Source of the DNA: Bosea sp. NBC_00550
GTDB lineage: Bacteria; Pseudomonadota; Alphaproteobacteria; Rhizobiales; Beijerinckiaceae
DNA: 64,000 nt
Direction: 5' to 3'
NCBI RefSeq assembly: GCF_026020075.1
Contig: NZ_CP102773.1
Coordinates: forward strand, 372,001-436,000
Positions 41,546-49,538 of this stretch are shown piece after piece (positions within the stretch are counted from its first letter, which is position 1; the number at the start of each line of letters is the position of its first letter). A model generated the notes under the pieces. It had not been told where the DNA came from. It saw only the letters and a list, made by a program, of their open reading frames with translations, and ran no database searches. Position numbers and translations under genes: made by a program.

Positions 41546-42466
41546 GTGGGATATCCACTCGTAGAATCCCAGAAACAGAAAATAGCAGAAGTTACACGGA
41601 AAATGTTCAACAATACCTTATTCGACTGGAGCCAGGCTCGTTCCTTGGAGTCCTCGTCGCCCTCCAGCGTTTCCAGCATGGCGAGTACTATAGAAGAGCT
41701 TATCGTTCGTGTCCGCGATCTGGAGAAGGCCAATAAGGTCGCCGTCACGCGCCTTCAACCCCCGGTCGTCGTACCGCGCGCGACGCGTCGCCTTCTGATC
41801 AATTCGGACTGGGCTCGAATTGGCGGGCGCGATTTCGAGCCCGCGCCGACCGACCGGTTTGCGAGCCCTGAGTTCAAGGTCAGGTGGCAAGCCGGGCCGC
41901 ATACCCGTGCGATCTATGCCGGTGCCTGTGAGGGGCTCGCGGTACTCTCCCGCGTTCTGCAACTGCCGATCTACAAGGTTTCGACCACCTCCGCCACCAA
42001 GGTCTGGACGCGGATGCAACAGCTGCGTGTCGATAGATACGGGGCTGCGCGTCGCGACCGTGGGGATTACATTATCGATCCCGGCTGGGACTCCTGGTTC
42101 CCATCGCATCTGAAAGCGCGCGAGTTTCCGTCGGCCGATAGTCCGCTGATCCTAGCCGAACGCGCCATCCTCGTGCCGCTGCCGCCGGATCTGGCGCCAG
42201 AAGAATTCGATCGCCGATTTGACGCTGAAGCCAGACATGGCGCGCTCGATCGCTGGCTTCTGAATCAGGCCGGCCGCGATCACGCGGCGGCGCTCGGCGT
42301 GGATCCTGCGATTGGACAGCGGCTGACAGCCTACCCGGGCGGGTCGCGGCCGCGGCTGTCGCCCGCCGAGGAAATCATGATCTTCAACTGCTGCTACTCC
42401 GGTCCGGATCGCGCCATCGCGATCGCCGAAAACATCCTGCTCCAGCATCTCGGCCTGGTTGGCTGA
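41546..42466 (+). CDS. Hypothetical protein, plasmid-associated
   Basis: A 306-residue protein of unknown family. The start is a GTG at 41546 after GAAGAGGGGAA; ATGs at 41603 and 41678 are alternatives. Residues 45-75 are charged and may form a coiled coil (STIEELIVRVRDLEKANK). The body contains RAIYAGACEGLAVLSRVLQLPIYKVSTTS and ATKVWTRMQQLRVDRYGAA; the C-terminal third (SPAEEIMIFNCCYSGPDRAIAIAENILLQHLG) is well ordered. Codon use and absence of frameshifts suggest that it is a real gene. The position after repC and the antitoxin-like gene suggests replicon maintenance or a toxin role. Confidence 0.55.
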   Translation: MGYPLVESQKQKIAEVTRKMFNNTLFDWSQARSLESSSPSSVSSMASTIEELIVRVRDLEKANKVAVTRLQPPVVVPRATRRLLINSDWARIGGRDFEPAPTDRFASPEFKVRWQAGPHTRAIYAGACEGLAVLSRVLQLPIYKVSTTSATKVWTRMQQLRVDRYGAARRDRGDYIIDPGWDSWFPSHLKAREFPSADSPLILAERAILVPLPPDLAPEEFDRRFDAEARHGALDRWLLNQAGRDHAAALGVDPAIGQRLTAYPGGSRPRLSPAEEIMIFNCCYSGPDRAIAIAENILLQHLGLVG

Positions 42467-43106
42467 CTCTTCAAAGCCGTCGAAGGCCAGGTCCCGCTGG
42501 TATCGACGCAATTTGGAAGGCTTGGGAAATTGGACTGTCCATTCGGCATTGGTTGACGAGAGAGGGGCATTGGATGGGCAGCTGCGGTTATTACCATTTC
42601 TGCAGAAGTGGTAATAACCGAACCGGTAGCGAACCTCGCTCGAACGGTTCACAAGCGGAGCTTCCTGCACTTCGGCTCCGCGGCACCTCCGTGTCGATCA
42701 AGGGCCGACCTTGTCGAATGGCCGCGATCGTGCTCTTGCCTCTGAGCGTTGGAGCGGTGATTTCGATCGATCAGAGGAAAAGGCGTGTTTCAGATCAAAG
42801 CCGCGATCCGTGCAGCAAGGTTAGTGAGAGAGCCGCGACCGCGATCGAGGCGTTCCGGCGGCTCCGGGACATCCAGGCACGGGCGAGTGTGACCGCTTGC
42901 TCTGTTCTGAAGGACGGGGTGTTGATCGGTGAGTCTGAACTTCTGAGCGCTGCGACCGTCGAAGAACCGCGGATCAAGTCTGAAATGTGAGATCCGCGGT
43001 CGCTAACGCGAGTCCGGACAAAGAAGACGGCCTGGTGCGTTGCTTGACAAGCAGCCGTCTCCCGGTCGGCTCTTGAGTTACGACGGGCGGCGTCTTGCGC
43101 GGCCCC
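42467..43106. other. Stretch with a long palindrome; no confident gene
   Basis: About 640 bp. Plus-strand frame 42553-42990 (145 codons) contains a hydrophobic segment (MAAIVLLPLSVGAVISI) but runs through a 36-bp palindrome and shows no family pattern, so I do not call it. The palindrome (42585-42620) is described separately. Confidence 0.4.
42585..42620. repeat. 36-bp near-perfect palindrome
   Basis: The left arm CGGTTATTACCATTTCTG (42585-42602) and the reverse complement of the right arm (42603-42620) match at 17 of 18 positions, with the centre CTGCAG. It is AT-rich in high-GC surroundings. Possible roles: a centromere-like or integrase-binding site, or an operator for the neighbouring unknown genes. 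Confidence 0.7.
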
Positions 43107-43862
43107 TCAGCTTTTGATCTCGACGACCAAGTGCTCATCAAAGCGCGCGTTTGAGAACAGCGTGCCGGCGGCGTTGCAGAGGATCCGCGTTCCGCCGGGC
43201 CGGAGCATATCGATGCTGCGATGGATGTGGCCGTGCACCCATAATTCGGGCCCGCCCACGTCGGTCAGGTTGGATAAGTCGGAAGCTGAGTTTCCGGCGA
43301 TCCATGTCCCGCGATCGGCCATCGCGACGCATTCTGGCAAAGGCGCGTGGTGTGTGACCACGACACGGGGGAGGGAGCTTTGCTGGTCGATCAATTGCGT
43401 GAGGCGTTCGCAGGCTGCGAGATGCAATTGGCGGGCGTCCCGCGCTGTGAAAGGCCGCTCCTCATGGCCGTCGCAAACGCAAATGTCTTCGCCGGTTGGC
43501 AATGAATCGTCGATCACGCCGGCGAGCGCGTAGTCCGACCACAGAGTCGTGCCGATGAATCGGATACCGTCGAGATCGACAGCCTCGCCCTCGAGCAGAG
43601 TGATACCAGCTTTCCGGGCGACGGATCTGCCGTGGGCATCGACGAATAAATCTCGGCGCGGAAATGCTCATGGTTGCCGAGCGTAGTGACGATCGGCTTG
43701 TCGCCAGCCAAGCGTCGCAGAAATTCGAAGCCGCGGCCCACATTCCCCCCCCCAAATATCGCCGGCAGACACCAGCACATCGAAACCGGGAGGTGCTGGC
43801 CGGAACGCATCCGGGAAAGGCAGCGATTCAAGGTGCAGATCGCTTAGAATCCAGAGCTTCAA
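43107..43862 (-). pseudogene. Metallophosphoesterase with two compensating frameshifts
   Basis: Reading from 43862: MKLWILSDLHLESLPFP (metal Asp and His), DVLVSAGDIWGG, then after a run of nine G residues near 43745-43753 the frame shifts and reads GRGFEFLRRLAGDKPIVTTLGNHEHFR. Near 43647 it shifts back, giving FVDAHGRSVARKAGITLLEGEA, and finishes with PRVVVTHHAPLP and ELWVHGHIHRSID. All calcineurin-like motifs are therefore present in order, but two indels of opposite sign separate them and a stop occurs between them. Either the gene is recently broken or the first indel is a G-run length variant or sequencing error. Confidence 0.8.
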
Positions 43863-44208
43863 GAGATCGATTCCTTGTCGAAAACCAAACGAACGGAGGC
43901 GTTACGGCTGCGGCTTGGGTTGCCCATTTTGTTTCGAAATCCCGTGCGCATGACCCAGACTCGCACGGGCTCGAACGTCGGGGAACCCCCTTTCGACTCC
44001 TCAGTTGCGAAGCATGCTGTCCGAAGAAACCAAAATTGCATGGCTTCGCGATATCCCTAAGAGCCAGCGGAAGTCCCTGGCCACGAAAAACGCGGTCGCC
44101 TGCCCGATAAGCCGACGGCGAAATCGCCGCTCGCGGATTCGCCGAATAATGGAACGGACGGGCGCGCTGCACTCGTGATCATTCATTGAATAATCGCGGC
44201 AGATATCA
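43863..44208. other. Intergenic stretch without a supportable gene
   Basis: About 345 bp between the broken phosphoesterase and the decayed antitoxin region. Short overlapping frames on both strands lack family features. Confidence 0.4.
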
Positions 44209-44668
44209 TTGAGAGAGGTGCTGCATGGCTCGGTCCGAACGGATTCCGGAGATGATCGATTCCGGCGTCGTGCGGAATCCCGCCGAAGCTCAGGCGATCC
44301 GCGGCGCCACCGTGCTCGGACAACCCGGCGGTGGGCGGTGCTGGTGCGCTATGGCGCCTTGGAGCGGGCGGTCGCCTCGACCCGCCGGCAGCTGCGGACC
44401 TGGCATCTCAACTGCGCGGCGGCCTTCGGAGCTCGGGCTCGCCCATTTCGAGGTCGATGCCAGCGGCCATGAGGAGGCCGACGGGCACCGTCGGGCGCGA
44501 CCAGGCCGAGCGGTTGCGGCGCTAGCGCGAGGCAGTGGACCACGATGCATGGTTTAGGGCTGAAGTGCGGGCCGGTCTTGAGGAGGCCGATCGTGAGGAC
44601 CTGATCAAAGCTGACGAGGCCTTCGGGGCGGTCGAAGCGGTCATCTCGGCGACGTCCCGGCGCGCATG
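44209..44668 (+). pseudogene. Degenerate antitoxin region upstream of ParE-like toxin
   Basis: The 3' part reads REAVDHDAWFRAEVRAGLEEADREDLIKADEAFGA, the toxin-binding tail of a ParD-like antitoxin, ending in a TGA overlapping the toxin ATG (ATGA at 44666). An in-frame TAG at about 44523 precedes this tail, and the region upstream (from an ATG at 44225) changes frame relative to it. The antitoxin therefore appears broken or restarts internally. Confidence 0.6.
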
Positions 44669-45052
44669 AAGGTGGTACACAGCTGTCGGGCGCTGCAAAA
44701 TTTGGCGCGCCGTGCAAGCATCATGGCTCAGGACGATCCGAGCGCGGCGCGTGACCAGGTCGCCCGGATTCGCGCGTCGGTCGAGAAGTTCGGCGGGTTT
44801 CCGGAAATGGGCCGGGTCGGCCAGATTGAGAGCACCCGGGAGTTCGCGCCGCCCGGGACGCTCTTCATCGTGGTCTACCGCGTCGAGGCAGAACGCATCG
44901 TGATCGTGCGCGTCCTGCAGGCCGCCAGAAGTATCCCTAGCCCTGACGGCTTTCAGGAGTGGCTGGTTGGTTCATCGGCTTCTGGCGCGAATTTGCCAGA
45001 AGCGTCCGGCCGGCAAGTCGAAACCGCTCGCCCTGGTCCCCCTTTGCGTTGA
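44666..45052 (+). CDS. ParE/RelE-type toxin with a lost stop codon
   Basis: A 128-residue frame whose first 90 residues are a ParE toxin: MKVVHSCRALQNLARRASIMAQDDPSAARDQVARIRASVEK, FGGFPEMGRVGQ, REFAPPGTLFIVVYRVEAERIVIVRVLQAARSIP. Homologues end at about this point. Here the frame continues for another 36 residues into the region opposite the 3' end of the TraD-like gene. The tail resembles nothing and suggests loss of the normal stop. Together with the broken antitoxin, this points to an inactivated or altered toxin, since a functional toxin with no antitoxin would be hard to maintain. Confidence 0.75.
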   Translation: MKVVHSCRALQNLARRASIMAQDDPSAARDQVARIRASVEKFGGFPEMGRVGQIESTREFAPPGTLFIVVYRVEAERIVIVRVLQAARSIPSPDGFQEWLVGSSASGANLPEASGRQVETARPGPPLR

Positions 45053-45464
45053 TAGCCTCTTTCAAGGCGACCAGGGCGCCCATGAAAATCTCTCGGTCGA
45101 GCTGCAGCGCGCCTGTCTGCCTGTCCAGCAGACCGGCGAGGCCCATCAGGCCGGCGGCCTCCAGCATCTGGTGCGTCCGCGCTTTCCTGGCTGCCTCAGA
45201 CTCGGCCTTCCGGGTTTGGGCCTCTAGCCTCGACCGGTTTTTTTTGGCGTCCCGGGTTCGTTGTCGCGCGATCTGCTCAGTCCGCAAAGCGGCAAAAAGT
45301 TTTTGCTCTGGCGGAGTCCGGTCCCTCTTAAAGTTCAAGTCAAGATATTTGCTCTCGTCACGCGTGAGTTTTTCCTTGGTCTGAAGGTAGCGGTTTAGCC
45401 GCTCTTCGGTCGAATTTCCGTCGGACATATCAGAGCTCGCATCATCGGTTACGATATCCGTCAT
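44937..45464 (-). CDS. TraD-like relaxosome/conjugation accessory protein
   Basis: A 175-residue basic protein divergent from the relaxase. The middle is strongly charged and coiled (TRDAKKNRSRLEAQTRKAESEAARKARTHQMLEAAG), and the end (LMGLAGLLDRQTGALQLDREIFMGALVALKEAI) matches the C-terminal part of TraD/MobC-like accessory proteins encoded next to MOBQ-type relaxases. It may help the relaxase recognise oriT. The 3' end overlaps the ParE-like tail on the opposite strand by 116 bp. Confidence 0.6.
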   Translation of the reverse strand: MTDIVTDDASSDMSDGNSTEERLNRYLQTKEKLTRDESKYLDLNFKRDRTPPEQKLFAALRTEQIARQRTRDAKKNRSRLEAQTRKAESEAARKARTHQMLEAAGLMGLAGLLDRQTGALQLDREIFMGALVALKEAINAKGDQGERFRLAGRTLLANSRQKPMNQPATPESRQG

Positions 45465-45509
45465 AGCTCGGTTGCATGGCGGTTCGCAAACTCGGTATAA
45501 TTATTGGCA

Positions 45510-45545
45510 TTGGCCTTCCTGTTGTTTGGAAGGCGCGATTAGTAG
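45510..45545. other. Candidate origin of transfer (oriT)
   Basis: In the 150-bp divergent region, an inverted repeat CCTTCC (45514-45519) and GGAAGG (45528-45533) is followed by CGCGATTAG. The AAGGCGCGATTA sequence resembles the nic region of MOBQ/RSF1010/Ti-type origins, in which a hairpin precedes a conserved AAGGGCGCAATTA-like block. The presence of relaxase on one side and accessory protein on the other supports this. Confidence 0.55.
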
Positions 45546-45615
45546 TTTCTATCTCAGTAGAATCTATCGAGGCGAGGGAAACCCTGCGCCTCTCCTCCTG
45601 GAAGTTGAAGAGCGG

Positions 45616-46917
45616 ATGGCCATCCGGCACTTAAGTGTGAAAGTCGGAAAAGCGGGCAAGGCGGCAGCTCACATGGAGTACGTCGTTCGCGGCGGAAAAT
45701 ACGAACGGCAGCGCGGTGACGATCTCGTCGCAGCCGGGCATGGAAATATGCCGAAATGGGCCGCATCCGATCCCGCGAATTTCTGGCGTGCTGCCGACGA
45801 GAACGAGCGCGCCAACGGCTCGACCTATCGCGAGATCCAGGTCGCGCTACCGCGCGAACTCGACCCCGCCGCGGCGCACCGATTGGCCCGCCGGTTCATC
45901 GACGCCCATCTCGGCGTGAAGCATCCTTTCAGCTTCGCGATCCACAGTCCGAAGGCAGCGGACGGCAGGCCCCAGCCCCATCTGCACCTGATGTTTTCTG
46001 AACGCGCGCTCGACGGGATCGAGCGTGGCCGGGAGCAGTTCTTCAGGCGGGCAAATCGGAAATCGCCGACGAGGGGCGGGGCGGCTAAGACCTACAACCC
46101 GGCAGCGACGCCGACCGCGCGCCGTGGGGCGCTTAAGGCCCTGCGCGCCGGCTGGGCCGAGATGGCTACCCGGGCACTTGCCGAGGCGGGACATTCGATC
46201 ATCGTGGATCTCCGATCGAACGTTGCCCTGGGCATCTCGGCGGAACCCGAGCGCAAGCACTCACCCTCGGAGTGGCGGAATGGCGGTCGTGAAGCCATGC
46301 TCAAGTCCCGAGCTCAATTCGCCGAGGCCGACCGCCAGATCACGAAAGCGGAGGCCGAGGAGAGCGACGCGACAGCAGCGCGCATCGTAGCTGAAGGCGA
46401 GGCGGCTCAGGAGCGGGCTGCCCGGCAATTGCTGAAACCGAGGCAGCCTAGGGCGCCCGATCCGCTAGCCGAGGCCGCGAAAGCGGCCGTGAAGACGAGA
46501 CCTCCCGAACCGCTCGCGAAGCCCTTTCCTGCGCTGTGGCGCCTCGAACACACCAGCGATCGCGAAAAGCCGCTGGTGGCCTTGCTACTGCGGTTCATCG
46601 AGAAGCAGCAGCGGCGTGAATCAAACACAGCCCAACAGGATGCTCTCCTCGGTGCCGTCGTTCGCGCCCTCGGCAAAGTCATCGTCATCGCCGTCAGTAA
46701 GATCGCGGATCGTCTGGAAGTGCTTCGGCACGATCCCATACATGGGATACTGGTGGCCGAGACGCGTGAGATGATCAGGCGTTGGGAGATTCCCGACCCT
46801 GAAATGTACAGGCGCCTTCGCCAGGAAGGGCACCTTGTCGGACCCGATACCTCCGACCGGCCGGCCAAGCCACGCTCACCAAAGCGGCGTCAGGGGCGCG
46901 ACGGCTTCGAATTGTGA
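45616..46917 (+). CDS. MobA/MobL-family relaxase (MOBQ)
   Basis: A 433-residue relaxase, start ATG at 45616 after GAAGAGCGG. The N-terminal domain begins MAIRHLSVKVGKAGKAAAHMEYVVRGGKY and contains the metal-binding three-His motif in HPFSFAIHS...PHLHLMFSERALDG. The catalytic Tyr is in one of the early segments (EYVVRGGKY or STYREIQV). Residues 280-360 are Ala/Glu-rich. It nicks and transfers single strands at oriT, making the replicon mobilizable when a mating channel is provided. No type IV secretion genes are in this window. Confidence 0.85.
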   Translation: MAIRHLSVKVGKAGKAAAHMEYVVRGGKYERQRGDDLVAAGHGNMPKWAASDPANFWRAADENERANGSTYREIQVALPRELDPAAAHRLARRFIDAHLGVKHPFSFAIHSPKAADGRPQPHLHLMFSERALDGIERGREQFFRRANRKSPTRGGAAKTYNPAATPTARRGALKALRAGWAEMATRALAEAGHSIIVDLRSNVALGISAEPERKHSPSEWRNGGREAMLKSRAQFAEADRQITKAEAEESDATAARIVAEGEAAQERAARQLLKPRQPRAPDPLAEAAKAAVKTRPPEPLAKPFPALWRLEHTSDREKPLVALLLRFIEKQQRRESNTAQQDALLGAVVRALGKVIVIAVSKIADRLEVLRHDPIHGILVAETREMIRRWEIPDPEMYRRLRQEGHLVGPDTSDRPAKPRSPKRRQGRDGFEL

Positions 46918-46972
46918 GATCAGCTAGAGCACTCCCTTTACACGGGAGGGGAGGCGGCTGGCCCGGCCGCCT

Positions 46973-47122
46973 CTGCGGGAAGGCGACAAAATCGCTTACA
47001 GTATCAAAGGCGCTGCGGTCGTGATCCGGAAGGCGCCGGCGTCGGTCGTGGCCGAGGATCCGTTCGGCACGTTCGGCGAATGGGATAGCGAAGCCGACCG
47101 GAGGGCTTATGCCGACCTCTGA
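46973..47122 (+). pseudogene. MazE/AbrB-like antitoxin, N-terminally truncated
   Basis: Codons up to 47122 read LREGDKIAYSIKGAAVVIRKAP, then EDPFGTFGEWDSEADRRAYADL, which is the C-terminal half of an AbrB/MazE-type antitoxin including the toxin-binding tail. The DNA-binding N-terminus is missing and there is no suitable start codon; upstream is a GC-rich hairpin (46951-46973). It overlaps the toxin start by 14 bp. Confidence 0.65.
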
Positions 47123-47456
47123 TTTCCGGCAGGGGGACGTCGTAAGGGTGCCTTCCCCCTATACCGATCGCAACACCCGGCAACACCGCCCGGCGCTTGT
47201 TGTCAGCAACGGTGCGATCGGGGAGGGGGATGCCCTGTTGTGGGTCGTCATGATCACCAGCGCCGAGAATCGGCCATGGGTCGGGGATGTGTCGCTGGGA
47301 CGGCTCTATGAGGAGGCCGGTTTGCCGGCGCCGAGTGTGATCCGTCCCGTGAAGATCGCGACAATCGAGGCAGCCCACGCTCAGAAGCTTGGCCGTATCA
47401 AACCCCCACTAATGGCTGAGGTCAGTAATCAGCTCAAGAAACACATGGGTGTTTAA
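47109..47456 (+). CDS. PemK/MazF-like toxin
   Basis: A 115-residue toxin. Marks are FRQGDVVRVPSPYTDRNTRQHRPALVVSNGAIGEGDALLWVVMITSAENR, and VGDVSLGRLYEEAGLPAPSVIRPVKIATIEAAHAQKLGRI, matching the SH3-like MazF/PemK fold, which cleaves mRNA. The gene looks intact, but the antitoxin in front is truncated. This leaves the toxin without its normal partner unless expression is silent or an antitoxin elsewhere acts on it. Confidence 0.8.
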   Translation: MPTSDFRQGDVVRVPSPYTDRNTRQHRPALVVSNGAIGEGDALLWVVMITSAENRPWVGDVSLGRLYEEAGLPAPSVIRPVKIATIEAAHAQKLGRIKPPLMAEVSNQLKKHMGV

Positions 47457-47604
47457 CGGACGCGACCATCCGTGAGCCAGCAAGAGGACGATCACAGCGC
47501 CGACCCGCTTCGCTGCAGCATCTCGCTGCAAACTCGCGGCAATCGAGCTAAGCTCGATCTGGGGCCGCGCGCGCAGACCTCGGGTCGCTACGCTGACGAT
47601 TCTT

Positions 47605-48375
47605 CAAAGCCGCGCGATCTCCCTCGGCGAGGTCACTGCGGACACCGGCGGCGAGCGCTGTGCGCTGGACCAGCCGGGCAATCTCCTTGTCGTTCAGCCG
47701 ATCCGGGCCGACGGCATTGCCCTGGCCGGTAACGCGGCGGAACGGAGGGCCGTGGGCGATCCTGGCGAGCTTCAACCAGGTCTGGAGCGTAACCACCGGG
47801 CAGGTGCCGTCGCTTGAGCCACGGCCGACCTCGACCTCGCGCCAGCCGGTCTTGCCGCGCAAGGGTGACGATCATCCCCTTATCGAGGATTTCGACCCAG
47901 CCGCGGCCGTCCTCGGTCTGGTCGCGACCGATGTCCAGCCCGACGATCTCGGAGCGTCGCAGGCCGCCGGCGAAGCCGACGAGCAGCATGGCCCGGTCCC
48001 TAAGACCCCGGAGCGTCCCGCGCTCGAGCGTCTCGAGCATGGCAATGACGTCCTCGGGCAGGACGGCCTCTTTCTGGCGCGGCGGGGCGGCGTGGGTGTT
48101 GCGGATGCCGGCAAGCACGGTCGCGATGTGGCGATCTTTGCGATCCAGCGGCGTGCCGCGCTGCGCATAGGCCCAGGTTAGGGCCGAAAGCCGCCGCTCG
48201 ATGGTGGAGACGGAGTTTGGCTTGCGATCGGCCGTGGCCACGCCCGCCGCACAGGCGGTGATGTAAAGGCCGACGTGTTGCGGAACGGGCTGCGAGGCTT
48301 CAAGGCCCTGGCGTCGACACTAACTCGAAAAGTGCCGCCAATCGGCCGCGTAGGCCCGGCGGGTGTCATTTTAAC
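47605..48375 (-). pseudogene. Tyrosine recombinase paralogue, inverted and decayed
   Basis: On the minus strand from about 48375 the sequence reads NDTRRAYAADWRHFSS, then an in-frame TAG at 48322-48320 where an intact copy has Trp, then CRRQGLEASQPVPQHVGLYITACAAG and STIERRLSALTWAYAQRG. The frame shifts near 47855 and continues as RGKTGWREVEVGRG...LKLARIAHGPPFRRVTGQG, ending by about 47605 before the HxxR and Tyr motifs. It is about 80% identical to the intact integrase at 35131-36213 over the shared part, in the opposite orientation. Confidence 0.85.
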
Positions 48376-48605
48376 TTTGCGCCTACAGCCGGGATTCGCA
48401 TAAGGAACATTATGGAACTTGGATGCGTGCGATTCCGAGCCGCGGACCGTGTTGGCGCGACCGGCGTCCAGATGCTGTCGGCGTGCCCGGCGTCTTTGAG
48501 GCCGAGGGCTTCGAGGATAGCGACGTTGTGAAAAAAGCGGCCCCGAAGAGCGGCCGCTGAAGTCGAAGGCTGAGCTGGTGATCTACCAGGCGATGCGAGC
48601 TGGCA

Positions 48606-49124
48606 TCATGGATTGGCTGGAGATTGCGATAGGCGCCCCTCATCGTCGATGAGGCTAATCTTCGAGGGGGCAGTTGGGCCCCATTTCCAAAGAACGAGGT
48701 TGGTATCGCCGAAATCAGCCCCGGTTGCGAAGCTGCGGACCAGGATGCCCTGATATCCTTCCTTGATCAGCTTGTTTGCGAAGATCTGTGTTCGTGAAAG
48801 GCCGTGATCGCGCATTTCGTCACGCCACGTGATCGCAAATAGCTGGTTTGGCGTGATGCCCTCGGCAGCCATGGCGCTGAGGTCGCGGGTATCGAAGATG
48901 TGGTCGATCTCAGCTTCGTAGGAAACCAGCGTCGTTGGCTGAAGGCTTCCGGCCTGATTGGCCTCGCGTAGCGCTGTGATGGGGGCTAGCGAGGTGTAAA
49001 GGGCGGCGACTCCTTTGGCGTTGAAGCGACCGCCGTATTTCTGGGCGCCTGCCCCGGAGAGGGGCTCTCTGGCATAGATCGGATTGAGTGCGCGGTAGAG
49101 CTTGCCGCTATAGGCCACAGCCAT
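48606..49124 (-). CDS. RES-domain toxin
   Basis: A 172-residue RES protein. It begins MAVAYSGKLYRALNPIYAREPLSGAGAQKYGGRFNAKGVAALYTSLAPITALREANQAG, carrying the conserved Arg, Tyr and Glu of this NAD+-degrading toxin family, and later GILVRSFATGADFGDTNLVLWKWG with the Ser/Asn and Trp that complete the RES motif. Its start lies two bases after the antitoxin's stop, so the two form an operon. Toxins of this group deplete NAD+ when the antitoxin is lost. Confidence 0.88.
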   Translation of the reverse strand: MAVAYSGKLYRALNPIYAREPLSGAGAQKYGGRFNAKGVAALYTSLAPITALREANQAGSLQPTTLVSYEAEIDHIFDTRDLSAMAAEGITPNQLFAITWRDEMRDHGLSRTQIFANKLIKEGYQGILVRSFATGADFGDTNLVLWKWGPTAPSKISLIDDEGRLSQSPANP

Positions 49125-49126
49125 GA

Positions 49127-49480
49127 TCAGGCATGGACTCCCGCATCGACCGCGTCGATGTATTCGAGAACATCGTCGACGCGTCCGGCTTTCACGAGCT
49201 GCATCGCGGTTTGCCCCGAGAAGCCAGCCAGAGGCTCCGACCGGTACCAGGCATATGCGATCAGATCCGAGCCGAAGCGCGGGCTGACCTTGTTGATGAC
49301 CTCGATCATCGACCGCAGCCGCTTCTGTGTCGCCACTGCCGCGATGCGGTTCTTCCGCTGGACGGCATCACGCCCCAGTCCGACGGTGTGGGCCAGTTCG
49401 GCGCTGCTCGTCTTGAACGCGTCTGCGATCATTTTGGGATCGAAGATGCCGCTTCGGGCGAATTGGGTAAGAGCCATCAT
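49127..49480 (-). CDS. Xre/MbcA/ParS-type antitoxin paired with the RES toxin
   Basis: A 117-residue antitoxin. It contains the N-terminal helix-turn-helix region (KMIADAFKTSSAELAHTVGLGRDAVQRKNRIAAVATQKRLR) and the C-terminal toxin-binding block (VSPRFGSDLIAYAWYRSEPLAGFSGQTAMQLVKAGRVDDVLEYIDAVDAGVHA). Two ATGs stand at the start after GGAGCAGT. A near-palindrome just upstream could be its operator. The module is intact. Confidence 0.85.
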   Translation of the reverse strand: MMALTQFARSGIFDPKMIADAFKTSSAELAHTVGLGRDAVQRKNRIAAVATQKRLRSMIEVINKVSPRFGSDLIAYAWYRSEPLAGFSGQTAMQLVKAGRVDDVLEYIDAVDAGVHA

Positions 49481-49507
49481 ACTGCTCCGGTGCTACAACT
49501 CATAATG

Positions 49508-49525
49508 TGACGCAATATCGCGTCA
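49508..49525. promoter_or_regulatory. Operator candidate of the RES/Xre operon
   Basis: TGACGC at 49508-49513 and GCGTCA at 49520-49525 form an inverted repeat with a six-base AT-rich centre, about 28 bp upstream of the antitoxin start. Xre-type antitoxins bind such sites to autoregulate. Confidence 0.6.
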
Positions 49526-49538
49526 ATCTATGTGATTT

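Noticed and set aside
42553..42990. A 145-codon plus-strand frame with a hydrophobic segment
   Set aside because: Passes through the 36-bp palindrome and shows no family features; coding is unsupported.
46951..46973. GC-rich hairpin after the relaxase as a terminator
   Set aside because: It is not followed by a T-run, so it is not supported as an intrinsic terminator.
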